64,000 nucleotides of DNA from Mesorhizobium sp. M7A.F.Ca.US.008.03.1.1 (GTDB taxonomy: Bacteria > Pseudomonadota > Alphaproteobacteria > Rhizobiales > Rhizobiaceae): NCBI RefSeq assembly GCF_003997495.1, contig NZ_RZRU01000012.1:1-64000 (forward strand), read 5' to 3'. The translations under genes and the position numbers were made by a program. Every line of letters starts with the position of its first letter. Position 1 is the stretch's first letter. The notes under the pieces are model-generated. The model saw only the letters and a list, made by a program, of their open reading frames with translations. It was not told the origin of the DNA and searched no databases. This document shows, one piece after another, positions 47,935-59,235 of this stretch.

Positions 47935-50339
47935 AATTCACCCTCTCCTGGCTCAAGGACCACCTAGAGACCGACGCCACGCTCGACGAGATCGTCGAGC
48001 GGCTGACCTCGATCGGCCTCGAAGTCGAGCATGTCGACGACAAGTCGAGCCTGAAGCCCTTCGTCATCGCCAGGGTGCTGACGGCGGTTCAGCACCCAGA
48101 TGCCGACCGGCTGCGCGTGCTGACCGTCGACACCGGCGACGGCAAGCCACCCGTGCAGGTCGTCTGCGGCGCGCCAAACGCCCGCGCGGGCCTGATCGGC
48201 GCCTTTGCCGCACCCGGCACCTATGTTCCGGGCATCGACGTGACGCTGACGGTCGGCAAGATCAGGGGCGTCGAAAGCCACGGCATGATGTGTTCCGAGC
48301 GCGAACTGGAACTGTCCGACGAACACAACGGCATCATCGACTTGCCCGAGGATGCGCCGGTCGGCACCAGCTTCGCCGCCTATGCGCATATCGACGATCC
48401 GGTCATCGAGATCAATCTGACGCCGAACCGGCCGGATGCCACCAGCGTCTACGGCATCGCCAGGGATCTGGCGGCGAGCGGGCTTGGCCGCCTCGTCGGC
48501 GGCGCTATCATGCCGCATGTCGGCAATGGCATGTGTCCGGTCAAGGTAACGATCGAAGCGCCGGAGCTTTGCCCCGGCTTCGCGCTCAACTTGGTCAAGG
48601 GCGTCAAGAATGGGCCGTCGCCAAAATGGCTGCAGCAGCGGCTGATCGCCATTGGGCTGAGACCCATCAGCGCGCTGGTCGACATCACCAACTATGTCAC
48701 CTTCGACCGCGGCCGCCCGCTGCATGTGTTCGACGCCAGCAAGGTTGCCGGCAATCTCGTCGTGCGCCGCGCGCGCGATGGTGAAAAGGTGCAGGCGCTC
48801 GACGGCCGCGAATACACGCTGACGCCGGAAATGTGCGTCATCGCAGATGACAACGGCGTCGAGTCCATCGCCGGTATCATGGGCGGCGAGCATTCGGGCT
48901 GCGACGAGAACACATCAGACGTGCTGATCGAATCGGCCCTTTGGGATCCGATCACCACGGCGCGCACCGGCCGCACGCTCGGCATCATCACCGACGCGCG
49001 CTACCGCTTCGAGCGCGGGGTGGACCCCGAATTCATGGTTCCCGGCGTCGAGCTGGCAACGAAACTGGTGCTCGATTTCTGCGGCGGTACGCCGACGGAG
49101 ATCGAAGTGGCCGGCTATACCGAACACAAGCCGAAGATCGTTTCCTTCCCGCTTTCGGAAGTGAAGCGGCTGACCGGCATCGAGGTTCCCAGGACGGAAA
49201 GCCTCGACATCCTGTCGCGCCTTGGCTTCAAGCCGGAGGGCTCGGGAGATGTCGTCGATGTCGCCGTGCCGTCCTGGCGCCCTGACGTCGATGGCAAGGC
49301 AGACCTGGTCGAGGAGGTCATGCGCATCCACGGTGTCGACAACATCGCACCGCAGCCGCTCGGTGCGCATGATGCGGTCAACGCAAAGATACTCACCACG
49401 TTGCAGGTCCGTACCCGCACCGCCAAGCGCGCGCTTGCCGTGCGCGGCATGATGGAAGCCGTCACCTGGTCATTCATTCCGGCCAAACACGCCGAACTGT
49501 TCGGCGGCGGCCAGACCGCTCTGAAGCTCGCCAACCCGATCGCCGCCGATATGTCCGACATGCGGCCCTCGCTGTTGCCGGGGCTGATCGCCGCTGCCCA
49601 GCGCAATGCCGACAAGGGCATTGGCGACGTGGCGCTGTTCGAAGTGTCGGGCACCTATGAAGGCGACGGCGCCGACCAGCAGCGGCGCGTGGCCGCCGGC
49701 GTGCGTCGCGGCACCGCCAAGCTCGATGGTCCCGGCCGCAACTGGGCCGGCAATTCAGGTCCGGTAGGCGTGTTCGACGCCAAGGCCGATGCGATCGCCG
49801 CGCTGGAAGCCTGCGGTGCGCCGGTCGAGCGGCTGCAGATCGAGGCCGGCGGTCCGGCCTGGTATCATCCCGGCCGTTCCGGCACGATCAAGCTCGGCCC
49901 GAAAACCGTGCTCGGCAGTTTCGGCGAATTCCACCCGAAGACGCTGGAGGGGCTCGATGTTTCCGGGCCGCTGTGCGGCTTCGAGGTGTTCGTCGATGCG
50001 GTGCCCGAACCGAAGGCCAAGCCGACGAAAACCAAGCCGAAACTGGAACTGTCCCCTTTCCAGGCGGTCAAGCGCGATTTCGCCTTCGTCGTCGACAAGT
50101 CGGTCGAGGCCGGCACGCTGGTCCGCGCAGCGCTCGCAGCCGACAAGAAGCTGATCACTGCTGTTTCGGTCTTCGACATCTTCGAAGGCGCTTCGCTGGG
50201 CGAGGGCAAGAAATCGATCGCCATCGAAGTGTCGATCCAGCCGGTCGAAAAGACGCTGACCGACGAGGATTTCGAAGCGCTGGCCAAGCGCATCGTCGAG
50301 AATGTCGGCAAGCAGACCGGCGGCGTTCTGCGCGGCTAG
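47931..50339 (+). CDS. pheT: Phenylalanyl-tRNA synthetase beta subunit
   Basis: The 802-residue subunit has an N-terminal [14 protein letters not shown], an EMAP-type tRNA-binding domain ([22 protein letters not shown]), the B3/B4 editing domain ([37 protein letters not shown]), B5 domain and the inactive class II core. It ends with the anticodon-binding FDX-ACB domain ([15 protein letters not shown]...VFDIFEG). It hydrolyses mischarged Tyr-tRNAPhe. Coupled to the GFA gene by ATGA. Confidence 0.98.
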   Translation: MKFTLSWLKDHLETDATLDEIVERLTSIGLEVEHVDDKSSLKPFVIARVLTAVQHPDADRLRVLTVDTGDGKPPVQVVCGAPNARAGLIGAFAAPGTYVPGIDVTLTVGKIRGVESHGMMCSERELELSDEHNGIIDLPEDAPVGTSFAAYAHIDDPVIEINLTPNRPDATSVYGIARDLAASGLGRLVGGAIMPHVGNGMCPVKVTIEAPELCPGFALNLVKGVKNGPSPKWLQQRLIAIGLRPISALVDITNYVTFDRGRPLHVFDASKVAGNLVVRRARDGEKVQALDGREYTLTPEMCVIADDNGVESIAGIMGGEHSGCDENTSDVLIESALWDPITTARTGRTLGIITDARYRFERGVDPEFMVPGVELATKLVLDFCGGTPTEIEVAGYTEHKPKIVSFPLSEVKRLTGIEVPRTESLDILSRLGFKPEGSGDVVDVAVPSWRPDVDGKADLVEEVMRIHGVDNIAPQPLGAHDAVNAKILTTLQVRTRTAKRALAVRGMMEAVTWSFIPAKHAELFGGGQTALKLANPIAADMSDMRPSLLPGLIAAAQRNADKGIGDVALFEVSGTYEGDGADQQRRVAAGVRRGTAKLDGPGRNWAGNSGPVGVFDAKADAIAALEACGAPVERLQIEAGGPAWYHPGRSGTIKLGPKTVLGSFGEFHPKTLEGLDVSGPLCGFEVFVDAVPEPKAKPTKTKPKLELSPFQAVKRDFAFVVDKSVEAGTLVRAALAADKKLITAVSVFDIFEGASLGEGKKSIAIEVSIQPVEKTLTDEDFEALAKRIVENVGKQTGGVLRG

Positions 50340-50379
50340 AGGATTGCGGAGTTATGGCGAATCGCCCTCAAAAGGGGCG

Positions 50380-50982
50380 ATGGACCATCTTCGCTATTCT
50401 GGGCTGCCGTTCGAAGCACAGCGTGTGGTGTTTCTCGACATCCTGTTGGCGGATGCGCTCGTCCGCGAAGCGCTGGCGCGTGCCCACACGCTCGACCTGC
50501 CGGACTGGCTGGTGGTTTCAGGCGCACTTTACAATACTGTCTGGAACCATCTGACGGGAAAGCCGTCAGGTTACGGCATTAGGGATGTCGACCTGTTCTA
50601 TTTCGATGACGCCGACCTGTCCTACGAGGCGGAGGACGCGGTGATCCGCCGGGCGGCGGTGCATTTCGAAGGACTGCCGCTGCCGGTCGAGGTGCGCAAC
50701 CAAGCGCGGGTGCATCTTTGGTATCCGCAGAAGTTCGGACAGCCGTGCCCGCGCTATTTGAGTTCCAGCGAATCCGTCAGCCATTTCGCGTCGAAGACCC
50801 ACGCGGTCGGTGTGCGATACGATGCGGATGGGCAGCTCGATCTGGTTGCGCCGTTCGGACTCGACGATGTCTTCTCGTTTTGCATCGTGCCGAACCGGGT
50901 GATGGACAACCAACGGACGCATGAGACGAAGGGGGCGCGGGCGAGGGAGAACTGGCCGGAGATCAGTGTTGTGCCTTGGTAG
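50380..50982 (+). CDS. Nucleotidyltransferase-family protein (NTP_transf_6, DUF925)
   Basis: A 200-residue protein with WLVVSGALYNTVWNHLTGKPSGYGIRDVDLFYFDD, where GALYNTVWN and D-x-D form the nucleotidyltransferase core, and VEVRNQARVHLWYPQKFG. This matches the DUF925/PF06042 group of uncharacterised nucleotidyltransferases. Target unknown. The start at 50380 is taken from MDHLRYSG; an SD-like AGGGG is very close. A perfect 58-bp inverted repeat follows immediately. Confidence 0.82.
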   Translation: MDHLRYSGLPFEAQRVVFLDILLADALVREALARAHTLDLPDWLVVSGALYNTVWNHLTGKPSGYGIRDVDLFYFDDADLSYEAEDAVIRRAAVHFEGLPLPVEVRNQARVHLWYPQKFGQPCPRYLSSSESVSHFASKTHAVGVRYDADGQLDLVAPFGLDDVFSFCIVPNRVMDNQRTHETKGARARENWPEISVVPW

Positions 50983-50990
50983 GAAAAGCC

Positions 50991-51166
50991 GGCACGAGGC
51001 ACCCCCCTCTGTCCTGCCGGACATCTCCCCCTCAAGGGGGGAGATTGGATGTCAGCTCGGCTTTCGCCATTCGCCAGCGCCGCAAAATGTGCGCGGCGAC
51101 GAAGCTGCCCAATCTCCCCCCTTGAGGGGGAGATGTCCGGCAGGACAGAGGGGGGTGCCTCGTGCC
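50991..51166. repeat. Perfect 58-bp inverted repeat element (copy 1, 176 bp)
   Basis: Bases 50991-51048 are an exact reverse complement of 51109-51166 across a 60-base spacer. Within each arm lies a further palindrome around CTCCCCCTCAAGGGGGGAG and the motif CTGTCCTGCCGGACATCTC. Relatives at 58272-58431 and 61309-61468 keep arm sequence and spacer length. It lies between convergent genes. Confidence 0.92.
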
Positions 51167-51240
51167 AACGTCTCCCAGATCTAAATCGCGGCGTACGAAA
51201 AAGGGACGCTGAAGCGCCCCTTTCGATTACTCACCAGTTT

Positions 51241-52236
<996 letters not shown>

Positions 52237-52284
52237 AACGCGTCTCCTTGTTGCGATGTGGGAGAAATAGCGCCTTGCCTTGTG

Positions 52285-52297
52285 TTCGATAATCGGA
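52285..52297. promoter_or_regulatory. Candidate LysR-type operator (T-N11-A)
   Basis: TTCGATAATCGGA is a near-perfect 13-base palindrome of T-N11-A form in the 96-base region between the divergent aldo/keto reductase and LysR genes. Confidence 0.4.
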
Positions 52298-52332
52298 TCT
52301 CATTTGTACGGGCTGTTCTAAAAGATAGATCA

Positions 52333-53223
52333 ATGAATCGCGCGCATCTTTCCCAATTGGCCGTGCTGGCAACCGTTGCCCAATGCGGCAGCTTTCGCGG
52401 CGCCGCCAGGGAATTGGCCATCGCGCCTTCGGCGGTCAGCCACGCGGTGTCCAGCCTCGAAGCGCGGCTTGGCGTGCGCCTGCTGGCGCGCAGCACACGC
52501 AGCGTCGCGCCGACCGAAGAAGGTGCGCAGTTGTTGGAGCGGCTGCGGCCGGCGCTGTCCGAGATCGATCTGGCGCTGGAGACGGCAATCGAGACGCGCG
52601 ACCGGCCGGCCGGCAATCTGCGCCTGACCGTGCCGCGCACCGCAGCCCATTTGGCGCTGACGCCACGGCTGGGCGCCTTTGCGTCGGCCTATCCCGACAT
52701 CGTGCTGGAGATCGTCATCGAGGACCGCTTCACCGACGTGGTGGAAGGGGGCTTCGATGCTGGCGTCAGGCTGGGCGAGAGCCTGCAGCGCGACATGATC
52801 GCGGTGCGCATCGGGCCGGACCTTCGCGGCGCTGTGGTCGGCGCCCCGGTCTATTTCGAGGCGAGCCCCAAGCCGCACCACCCGCGCGACCTGACCGATC
52901 ACCGCTGCATCCGCTTCCGGTTCTCCAGCGGCATCCTCTACCGCTGGGAGTTCGAGAAGGGCCGCGAGGCGATCGAGATGGCGGTGGAGGGACCGCTGAT
53001 CCTCGACGAGGACCATCTGATTGCCCAGGCGGCGGTCGACGGCGCCGGGCTCGCCTTCGTCTTCGAGGACTATGTCCGCGCGCAGCTCGCCGACGGCAGG
53101 CTGATCCGCGTGCTGGAGGACTGGTGTCCGTCCTTCGACGGCTTCTTTGTCTATTATCCGAGCCGCCGCCAGATGCGCCCGGCGCTCAGGGCGTTTGTCG
53201 ATTTCTTCAAGGTGAGCGGATAG
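52333..53223 (+). CDS. LysR-family transcriptional regulator
   Basis: The 296-residue regulator has the N-terminal winged helix (LAVLATVAQCGSFRGAARELAIAPSAVSHAVSSLEARLGVRLL with ARSTRSVAPTEEG) and a periplasmic-binding-like effector domain. It is close to DsdC/TrpI-like group regulators annotated near aldo/keto reductases. The probable target is the divergent reductase gene; the candidate operator lies between. ATG 52333 is chosen by domain alignment over a 34-codon extension. Confidence 0.9.
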   Translation: MNRAHLSQLAVLATVAQCGSFRGAARELAIAPSAVSHAVSSLEARLGVRLLARSTRSVAPTEEGAQLLERLRPALSEIDLALETAIETRDRPAGNLRLTVPRTAAHLALTPRLGAFASAYPDIVLEIVIEDRFTDVVEGGFDAGVRLGESLQRDMIAVRIGPDLRGAVVGAPVYFEASPKPHHPRDLTDHRCIRFRFSSGILYRWEFEKGREAIEMAVEGPLILDEDHLIAQAAVDGAGLAFVFEDYVRAQLADGRLIRVLEDWCPSFDGFFVYYPSRRQMRPALRAFVDFFKVSG

Positions 53224-53225
53224 CT

Positions 53226-53250
53226 CACCCTCCCCACAAGGGGGAGGGTG
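53226..53250. repeat. Single CCTCCCC/GGGGAGG palindrome module
   Basis: CACCCTCCCC (53226-53235) and GGGGAGGGTG (53241-53250) form a perfect 10-base stem around ACAAG. It is the same module as in the 1165-1268 element and lies just after the lysR stop. Confidence 0.7.
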
Positions 53251-53293
53251 AAGGGCGCTGGAAGAAAGCCGTCCCGGCATTCGTTCGCCTCGC

Positions 53294-53866
53294 ATGCAAA
53301 CATCGATCACCAACAGCACGACCCGCTATGGCTGGGGCGCGATCATTCTCCACTGGCTGATTGCGCTGATCTTCATCGGCCAGTTCGGGCTCGGTTTCGT
53401 CATGGTGCGGCTGACCAGCCAGCGCACCGCCTTCGAACTGATCCAACTGCACAAATCTTTCGGTTTTATGCTGCTCGGCCTGATCATCCTGCGCATCGCC
53501 TGGCGCCTTGGGAATGCAACGCCGGCGCTGCCGCATTCGGTCGGGACTCTGGAGCGTCGGGCCGCACCGTTGGCCCATCTTGCGCTCTATGCGTTTCAGC
53601 TTGCCTTGCCTTTGTCCGGCTGGGCGCTGGTGTCGGTCTCGATGCTGGAGATCCCCAGCCTGCCTTTCAATCTGTTCATCATGCCGAACCTGCCGCTGGC
53701 CGAATCGGATGGCGCCGAAAGCTTCTGGGCGGCAACGCATTGGTATCTCGCCTATGCCGGCATGGCGATTGTGGCTCTCCATATAGCTGCGGCACTGCGT
53801 CATCATTTCCAGCTCAGGGATGGCGTGCTCACGCGCATGATCACGCCTTCGTCAGATCAGGAATAG
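53294..53866 (+). CDS. Cytochrome b561-family protein
   Basis: The 190-residue inner-membrane protein has four TM helices with the haem histidines in ILHWLIALIF, IQLHKSFGFMLL, ATHWYLAYAG and ALHIAAALRHH. It is of the YodB/CybB type that transfers electrons from ubiquinol, often to superoxide or a YceI partner. It precedes a YceI gene by 69 bases, a common pairing in proteobacteria. Confidence 0.9.
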   Translation: MQTSITNSTTRYGWGAIILHWLIALIFIGQFGLGFVMVRLTSQRTAFELIQLHKSFGFMLLGLIILRIAWRLGNATPALPHSVGTLERRAAPLAHLALYAFQLALPLSGWALVSVSMLEIPSLPFNLFIMPNLPLAESDGAESFWAATHWYLAYAGMAIVALHIAAALRHHFQLRDGVLTRMITPSSDQE

Positions 53867-53935
53867 AGCGGGCGGTTCATTCGTTCATGGGGGGAGGGCG
53901 CAGAAAATGCGCTGCCTCCAACAAGGAACACCCCC

Positions 53936-54511
53936 ATGTACACGCGCATCCTCGGATTTGCGGCGGTCGCCGCCTGCCTTGCCATGCCTGTTTCAGCGGC
54001 CGTCGCGCTTGGCGACGCCGCCGGCAGCTATTCGATCAGCCCGGCCAGCTCCAGCATCCGCTTTTCCATCGGCAAGGTCGGCGGCGGCGGCCTCAGCGGC
54101 GCCTTCGCGCGCTTCAAGGGCTCGATCCGCATCGACAACAGCGATGTCGGGCGCTCGCAGGTCAATTTCACCATCTTTCCCGAAAGCGTCGGCACCGGCC
54201 AAGGCCGTATCGATGCCTTCCTGCGCTCCGACGCGGTGTTCGATGCCGCCAACAGCCCGGAAATCCAGTTCCGCTCGACCAGCGTGACCCGAACCAGCGA
54301 CACCACGGCCCTCGTCAGCGGCCGGCTGACGGCGCGCGGCAAGACATCTACGGAAAAGTTCTCGGCCGAGCTTGGCGGTCTCAAGGCCGGCACGATCAAA
54401 TTCCATGTCACCGGCAAGGTGCTGAGGTCGCGCTACGGCATGGATGTCGGCACGCCGATCTATTCCAACATCGTCGACTTCGACATGACGCTGACCGGCA
54501 AAAGGGGCTGA
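53936..54511 (+). CDS. YceI-family periplasmic protein
   Basis: The 191-residue protein has a signal peptide ([20 protein letters not shown]) and a YceI lipocalin-like barrel: [33 protein letters not shown] and [10 protein letters not shown]. YceI proteins bind a polyprenoid quinone-like ligand in the periplasm. Pairing with the b561 gene upstream supports a role in quinone redox chemistry. GGAACACCCCC lies before the ATG. Confidence 0.9.
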   Translation: MYTRILGFAAVAACLAMPVSAAVALGDAAGSYSISPASSSIRFSIGKVGGGGLSGAFARFKGSIRIDNSDVGRSQVNFTIFPESVGTGQGRIDAFLRSDAVFDAANSPEIQFRSTSVTRTSDTTALVSGRLTARGKTSTEKFSAELGGLKAGTIKFHVTGKVLRSRYGMDVGTPIYSNIVDFDMTLTGKRG

Positions 54512-54578
54512 CCTTGTCATTGGCTTTTCCGGCGATTTCGGGCAAACCTCGTCGCCTGTAATCGAGAGGAGAAGCTTC

Positions 54579-55565
54579 ATGTTCCGATGGGGTGTGTTGT
54601 CGACGGCCAAGATCGGCCGCGAGCATTTGTTGCCGGCCATGGTCGAGGCGGAGAATGGCGTGCTGTCGGCGATCGCCAGCCGCGACCTGTCGAAGGCCAA
54701 GGCGCTGGCCGACCGCTTCGGCGCGCGGCATGCCTTCGGCTCCTATGAGGAACTGCTTGCCTCCAACGAGGTCGACGGCGTCTACATCCCGCTGCCGACC
54801 TCGCAGCATGTCGAGTGGGCGGCCAAGGCCATCGAAGCTGGCAAGCATGTGCTGGTCGAAAAGCCGCTGGCGCTCGACGCCAAGGACATTCTCCCGCTGA
54901 TCAAGCTGCGCGACCAGAAGAAGGTGCTGGTCTGCGAAGCCTTCATGGTCATCTACCATCCGCAATGGATCAAGGTGCGCGATCTCATCGCCAGCGGCGC
55001 AATCGGCCGGCTGCGCCATGTGCAGGGCGCCTTCTCCTACTACAACGTCGACCCCAGCAACATGCGCAACCAGCTCGACCTCGGTGGCGGCGCGCTGCCC
55101 GACATCGGTGTCTACCCGACCGTGTCGACGCGCTTTTCGACCGGCAAGGAGCCGCTGCGCGTGCAGGCGACGATCGAGCGCGACAAGACATTCGGCACCG
55201 ACATTTATTCCTCGATCCGCGCCGATTTCGGTGACTTCGAGCTCTCGTTCTATCTGTCGACGCAGATGGCGGCGCGCCAGGTCATGGTGTTCCACGGTGA
55301 GAAGGGTTTCATCGAGCTGTTCTCGCCCTTCAACGCCGGGCTCTACGACCACCACCGCGTCGAACTGCACAACCAGAACCACACCGAGGCGCAAGTGTTC
55401 CGCTTTCCCGGCACGCAGCAGTACCGGCTGGAGGTCGAGACCTTCGCGCGGGCGGCACAGGGCGGCAAGGAGCGCGTCTTCACGCTGGAGGAATCCGTGC
55501 TCAACCAGAAAGTCATCGATGCCATCTTCCGCGCCGGCGGCACGGACGGCTGGGAGACCGTCTGA
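54579..55565 (+). CDS. Gfo/Idh/MocA-family oxidoreductase
   Basis: The 328-residue NAD(P)-dependent oxidoreductase starts [17 protein letters not shown], the dinucleotide fold variant of the family. It has the [14 protein letters not shown] motif with the catalytic EKP lysine and [15 protein letters not shown]. It probably acts on a sugar or trans-dihydrodiol. It is followed after 40 bases by a flavin dehydrogenase; the substrate is unknown. Confidence 0.88.
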   Translation: MFRWGVLSTAKIGREHLLPAMVEAENGVLSAIASRDLSKAKALADRFGARHAFGSYEELLASNEVDGVYIPLPTSQHVEWAAKAIEAGKHVLVEKPLALDAKDILPLIKLRDQKKVLVCEAFMVIYHPQWIKVRDLIASGAIGRLRHVQGAFSYYNVDPSNMRNQLDLGGGALPDIGVYPTVSTRFSTGKEPLRVQATIERDKTFGTDIYSSIRADFGDFELSFYLSTQMAARQVMVFHGEKGFIELFSPFNAGLYDHHRVELHNQNHTEAQVFRFPGTQQYRLEVETFARAAQGGKERVFTLEESVLNQKVIDAIFRAGGTDGWETV

Positions 55566-55605
55566 TCCCTTGCATTGAAGTAGCCGGCTAATTCTGGGAG
55601 GAAAG

Positions 55606-57264
55606 ATGGCTGACGATGCGGACGTGATCATTGTCGGCGCTGGCCTTGCAGGGCTTGTTGCCGCCGCCGAGCTTGCCGAGGCGGGCAGGAAAATCGTCGT
55701 CATCGACCAGGAGCCGGAGCAGTCGCTCGGCGGCCAGGCGTTCTGGTCGTTCGGCGGCCTTTTCCTCGTCGATTCACTGGAGCAGCGGCGCATGCGCATC
55801 CGCGATTCGCATGACTTGGCGCTGGCAGACTGGCTGGGCACCGCGGCTTTCGATCGGCCCGAGGATTTCTGGCCGCGCAAATGGGCGGAAGCCTATGTCG
55901 GCTTTGCCGCCGGCGAAAAACGCTCCTGGCTGATACAGCGCGGCCTGAAATTCTTTCCCGTCGTCGGCTGGGCCGAGCGCGGCGGTGGCAACGCCATTGG
56001 CCACGGCAATTCGGTGCCGCGCTTCCACATCACCTGGGGCACCGGCCCCGGCGTGCTCGAACCTTTTGTCCTGCGCGTACGCGAAGCCCAGAAGCAAGGG
56101 CTGATCAGCTTCAAATTCCGCCACCGCGTCAATGAATTGACCCGCACGGGTGCGACTGTCGACGGCGTGCGCGGCGACATCCTGCAGCCGAGCACCGTCG
56201 AGCGCGGCCAGAAGAGTTCGCGCGACATATCAGGCGATTTCGAGCTTCACGCGCAAGCGGTGATCGTCGCCTCCGGCGGCATCGGCGCCAACCATCAACT
56301 GGTGCGGGAGAATTGGCCCAAACGGCTGGGCGCGGCACCGAAGCGCATGATCACCGGCGTGCCCGATCACGTCGACGGTCGCATGCTGGCGATCACGGAA
56401 CAGGCCGGCGGCTCGATCATCAACCGCGACCGCATGTGGCACTATGTCGAGGGCATCAAGAACTGGGCGCCGATCTGGACCGACCATGCGATACGCATCC
56501 TGCCCGGCCCGTCATCGCTGTGGCTCGACGCACGCGGCAAGCGCCTGCCGGTGCCGCTCTATCCCGGCTTCGACACGCTGGGCACGCTCTCCCACATCAT
56601 GAGCACCGGCTTCGACTATTCCTGGTTCATCCTGACCAAAAAGATCATCCAGAAGGAGTTCGCGCTGTCGGGCTCCGAGCAGAACCCCGATTTGACCGGC
56701 AAGAGCTGGCGCCAGGTGCTCGGCCGCGCCACGTCGGGCATTCCGGGTCCGGTGAAGGCGTTCATGGAAAAGGGCGAGGACTTCATCGTCGAGGCCGACT
56801 TGCCTGATCTGGTCGCCCGCATGAACGCGCTGGCCGGCGGCGAACCGCTGCTTGAGTTAGCCCAGGTCGAGCGCGAGATCCGCGCCCGCGACAGGCAGCT
56901 CGACAACCCGTTCTCCAAGGATATGCAGATCACCGCCCTGCGCGGGGCGCGGGCCTATCTCGGCGACCGCCTGATCCGCACGGCCAAGCCGCACAAGATG
57001 CTCGACCCGGCAAATGGCCCGCTGATCGCGGTGCGCCTCAACATCCTGACCCGCAAGACACTGGGCGGCCTGCAGACCAATCTCGACAGCCGCGTGCTGG
57101 GTGCCGATGGCCTGCCGGTCGCCGGGCTTTATGCGGTCGGCGAAGCCGCTGGGTTTGGCGGCGGCGGCGTGCATGGTTATGCGGCGCTGGAAGGCACTTT
57201 CCTCGGCGGCTGCATCTTTTCCGGCCGCAGCGCCGGCCGGGCAGCGGCCGCTACGGTGGGATGA
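55606..57264 (+). CDS. FAD-binding dehydrogenase (fumarate reductase/KstD-like)
   Basis: The 552-residue flavoprotein has the N-terminal FAD fold DVIIVGAGLAGLVAAAELAEAG, VIDQEPEQSLGGQAFWSFGG, AVIVASGGIGANHQL and the C-terminal AVGEAAGFGGGGVHGYAALEGTFLGG. It belongs to a large set annotated FAD-binding dehydrogenase, related to 3-ketosteroid dehydrogenases and fumarate reductases, with unknown substrate. GGGAGGAAAG precedes the ATG. It may be co-expressed with the Gfo/Idh gene. Confidence 0.88.
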   Translation: MADDADVIIVGAGLAGLVAAAELAEAGRKIVVIDQEPEQSLGGQAFWSFGGLFLVDSLEQRRMRIRDSHDLALADWLGTAAFDRPEDFWPRKWAEAYVGFAAGEKRSWLIQRGLKFFPVVGWAERGGGNAIGHGNSVPRFHITWGTGPGVLEPFVLRVREAQKQGLISFKFRHRVNELTRTGATVDGVRGDILQPSTVERGQKSSRDISGDFELHAQAVIVASGGIGANHQLVRENWPKRLGAAPKRMITGVPDHVDGRMLAITEQAGGSIINRDRMWHYVEGIKNWAPIWTDHAIRILPGPSSLWLDARGKRLPVPLYPGFDTLGTLSHIMSTGFDYSWFILTKKIIQKEFALSGSEQNPDLTGKSWRQVLGRATSGIPGPVKAFMEKGEDFIVEADLPDLVARMNALAGGEPLLELAQVEREIRARDRQLDNPFSKDMQITALRGARAYLGDRLIRTAKPHKMLDPANGPLIAVRLNILTRKTLGGLQTNLDSRVLGADGLPVAGLYAVGEAAGFGGGGVHGYAALEGTFLGGCIFSGRSAGRAAAATVG

Positions 57265-57299
57265 AGCGGCGCCGGTCGGTCCTCAGAGTCCAGCCGCGA

Positions 57300-58238
57300 T
57301 CACCAGCGCCAATCGCCCTGCCCAAGGGCGGCTACCGCGTCCGCAATCCGGGTGAAGCTCGCGCGAGCGCGGCCGACCGTGTGCCGGGCTCTGAGATAGC
57401 CGTGCACCAATCCCGGTTCCTCGAACCAGGTGGCGCGGCCGCCTGCCGCAACGACCAGGTCGCGATAGGTCTCACCATCCGACGACAGCGGATCGCATTG
57501 CGCGGTGATCAGCACCGTCGGCGGCAGGTTGGAGAAGTCGGTGTCGGCAAGCGGGGCCAGCGTCGCATCGCCGCTGCGGTCCTGCCCCCCAGTGCGGATG
57601 TGTTTGTAGAATTCGAGATCGCGCATGGTCAGCATCGGCGCTTCGGCGTGCCTTACATAGGATCCCTTCGACCGACCGCCGCCGAGGCCGGGATAGATCA
57701 GCACTTGGCCAACCGGCCTTTTTGCATGGCCGCGCGTGGCGTGACTGATGGCGGCGCAGAGATTGCCGCCGGCACTGTCGCCGCAGAGCACGACAGGATG
57801 ATCGCGATTGGCGGCGGCCCATTCGAAGGCGCTCATCGCATCGTCGAAGGCGGCCGGATGCAGATGTTCCGGCGCCAGCCGATAGTCGACCGAGACCACC
57901 TCATAGCCTGTGCGCGCGCAAAGCTCCGCGCAAACATCGTCGTGGCTGTCCAGCCCACCAAGGATGAAGCCGCCGCCATGGACATAGAGCACCGTCACGG
58001 CTGCCCGGAATGGACTCCGGTAGATACGGATCGGGATATCGTGCGTGGGCGTCGCAATGGCTGAGGTTTCGACAGCGATACCTTCGGGATAGCCGGCAAA
58101 GAATTCGCGGCACATGCGGTCGTAGATCTCGCGCTGCTGCGCGATCGTGTAGTCGATCGTGTCGGGCGGATAGTAGGAATTGGTCCGCTCTATGAACGCC
58201 CAGGTTTCGGCGTCGATGAGGGTTTTGTAGTCGGTCAT
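57300..58238 (-). CDS. HSL-family alpha/beta hydrolase (esterase)
   Basis: The 312-residue hormone-sensitive-lipase-type esterase has HGGGFILGG (oxyanion hole), nucleophile Ser in LCGDSAGGN, an Asp in ITAQCDPLSSDGE and the His in EPGLVHGYLRA. Substrate unknown; short-chain esters are typical of the family. It converges on the flavin dehydrogenase gene and is followed upstream by a repeat element. Confidence 0.9.
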   Translation of the reverse strand: MTDYKTLIDAETWAFIERTNSYYPPDTIDYTIAQQREIYDRMCREFFAGYPEGIAVETSAIATPTHDIPIRIYRSPFRAAVTVLYVHGGGFILGGLDSHDDVCAELCARTGYEVVSVDYRLAPEHLHPAAFDDAMSAFEWAAANRDHPVVLCGDSAGGNLCAAISHATRGHAKRPVGQVLIYPGLGGGRSKGSYVRHAEAPMLTMRDLEFYKHIRTGGQDRSGDATLAPLADTDFSNLPPTVLITAQCDPLSSDGETYRDLVVAAGGRATWFEEPGLVHGYLRARHTVGRARASFTRIADAVAALGQGDWRW

Positions 58239-58271
58239 GGGTGGTAGGCGGTCTGGGATGGCTGAGCTTGA

Positions 58272-58431
58272 ACACCCCCCACTGTCCTGCCGGACATCTC
58301 CCCCGCAAGGGGGGAGATTGGCAGCTTCGGCCTCGGCGCCTTTCCTGGAACCTCGGAGATTGGCGAAGAGCGACGCGACATCCGATCTCCCTCCTTGCGG
58401 GGGAGATGCCCGGCAGGGCAGAGGGGGGTGT
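58272..58431. repeat. Long inverted repeat element (copy 2, imperfect)
   Basis: Arms 58272-58322 and 58381-58431 (51 bases) are nearly complementary with a few mismatches, around a 58-base spacer. The shared core is CTGCCGG(A/G)CATCTCCCCC. The spacer begins AGCTTCGGCCTCGG, related to copies 1 and 3. It lies between the esterase and caiD genes. Confidence 0.88.
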
Positions 58432-58452
58432 CACGGAACGCCATCGTTCCCA

Positions 58453-59235
58453 CTACTTCCCCTTCCAAACCGGCTCACGCTTTTCCGCAAAAGCCCGAAA
58501 ACCCTCCATGCCGTCCTCGGAGCCGTAGAGCGCATCGACCGTCGGCAATTGCCGCCGCGTCACCTTGTTCATCGCGTCCTGGAAGGTCAGCGCCTCGGCC
58601 ACGCGCGCCGTCTCCTTGATCGCAGCAAACACCAGCGGCGGGCCACCGGCCAGCAGCCGGGCGATCTCCCAGACACGGTCCTCGAGCTTCTCCTTGGGCA
58701 GCACTTCGTTGACCAGGCCCCAGCGATGCGCCTCGGCGACATCCATCCAGCGGCCGGTCAGCAAAAGGTCCATGGCGACATGGTAGGGGATGCGCTTCGG
58801 CAGTTTGATCGTTGCCGCGTCGGCCAGCGTGCCGGCGCGGATTTCGGGCAGCGCGAAGGAGGAATGGTCGGAGGCGTAGATGAGGTCGCAGGACAGTGCC
58901 AGTTCGAAGCCGCCGCCGACCGCCATGCCGTTGACGCAAGCGATCACCGGCTTGTTGAGGTCGCGCAGTTCCTGCAGCCCGGCAAAGCCGCCGACGCCAT
59001 AGTCGCCGTCGACCGCGTCGCCGCCGGCAGCGGCCTTGAGGTCCCAGCCGGCGCAGAAGAACTTGCCGCCGGCGGTCTTGACGATGGCGACGCGAAGCTC
59101 CGGATCGTCTCGGAATGCCTTGAAGGTCTCGCCCATCAGCCGCGAGGTCTTCAGGTCGATGGCGTTGGCCTTGGGCCGGTCGAGGGTGACTTCGAGGATG
59201 GTGCCCTCGCGGCGGGTCGAAATGACGTCAGACAT
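58453..59235 (-). CDS. caiD: CaiD-like crotonobetainyl/carnitinyl-CoA hydratase (enoyl-CoA hydratase family)
   Basis: The 260-residue crotonase has the oxyanion segment FFCAGWDLKAA, GMAVGGGFELALSCDL with the first catalytic Glu, and SFALPEIRAG with the second. CaiD in enterics hydrates crotonobetainyl-CoA to carnitinyl-CoA. The neighbouring carnitine dehydrogenase and acyl-CoA dehydrogenase genes support that direction here. It overlaps the end of the CoA-synthetase gene by 8 bases and is the last gene of the run. Confidence 0.82.
   Translation of the reverse strand: MSDVISTRREGTILEVTLDRPKANAIDLKTSRLMGETFKAFRDDPELRVAIVKTAGGKFFCAGWDLKAAAGGDAVDGDYGVGGFAGLQELRDLNKPVIACVNGMAVGGGFELALSCDLIYASDHSSFALPEIRAGTLADAATIKLPKRIPYHVAMDLLLTGRWMDVAEAHRWGLVNEVLPKEKLEDRVWEIARLLAGGPPLVFAAIKETARVAEALTFQDAMNKVTRRQLPTVDALYGSEDGMEGFRAFAEKREPVWKGK

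Noticed and set aside
50991..51166. CRISPR array
   Set aside because: The repeats are inverted, not direct and regularly spaced, and no cas genes are present.
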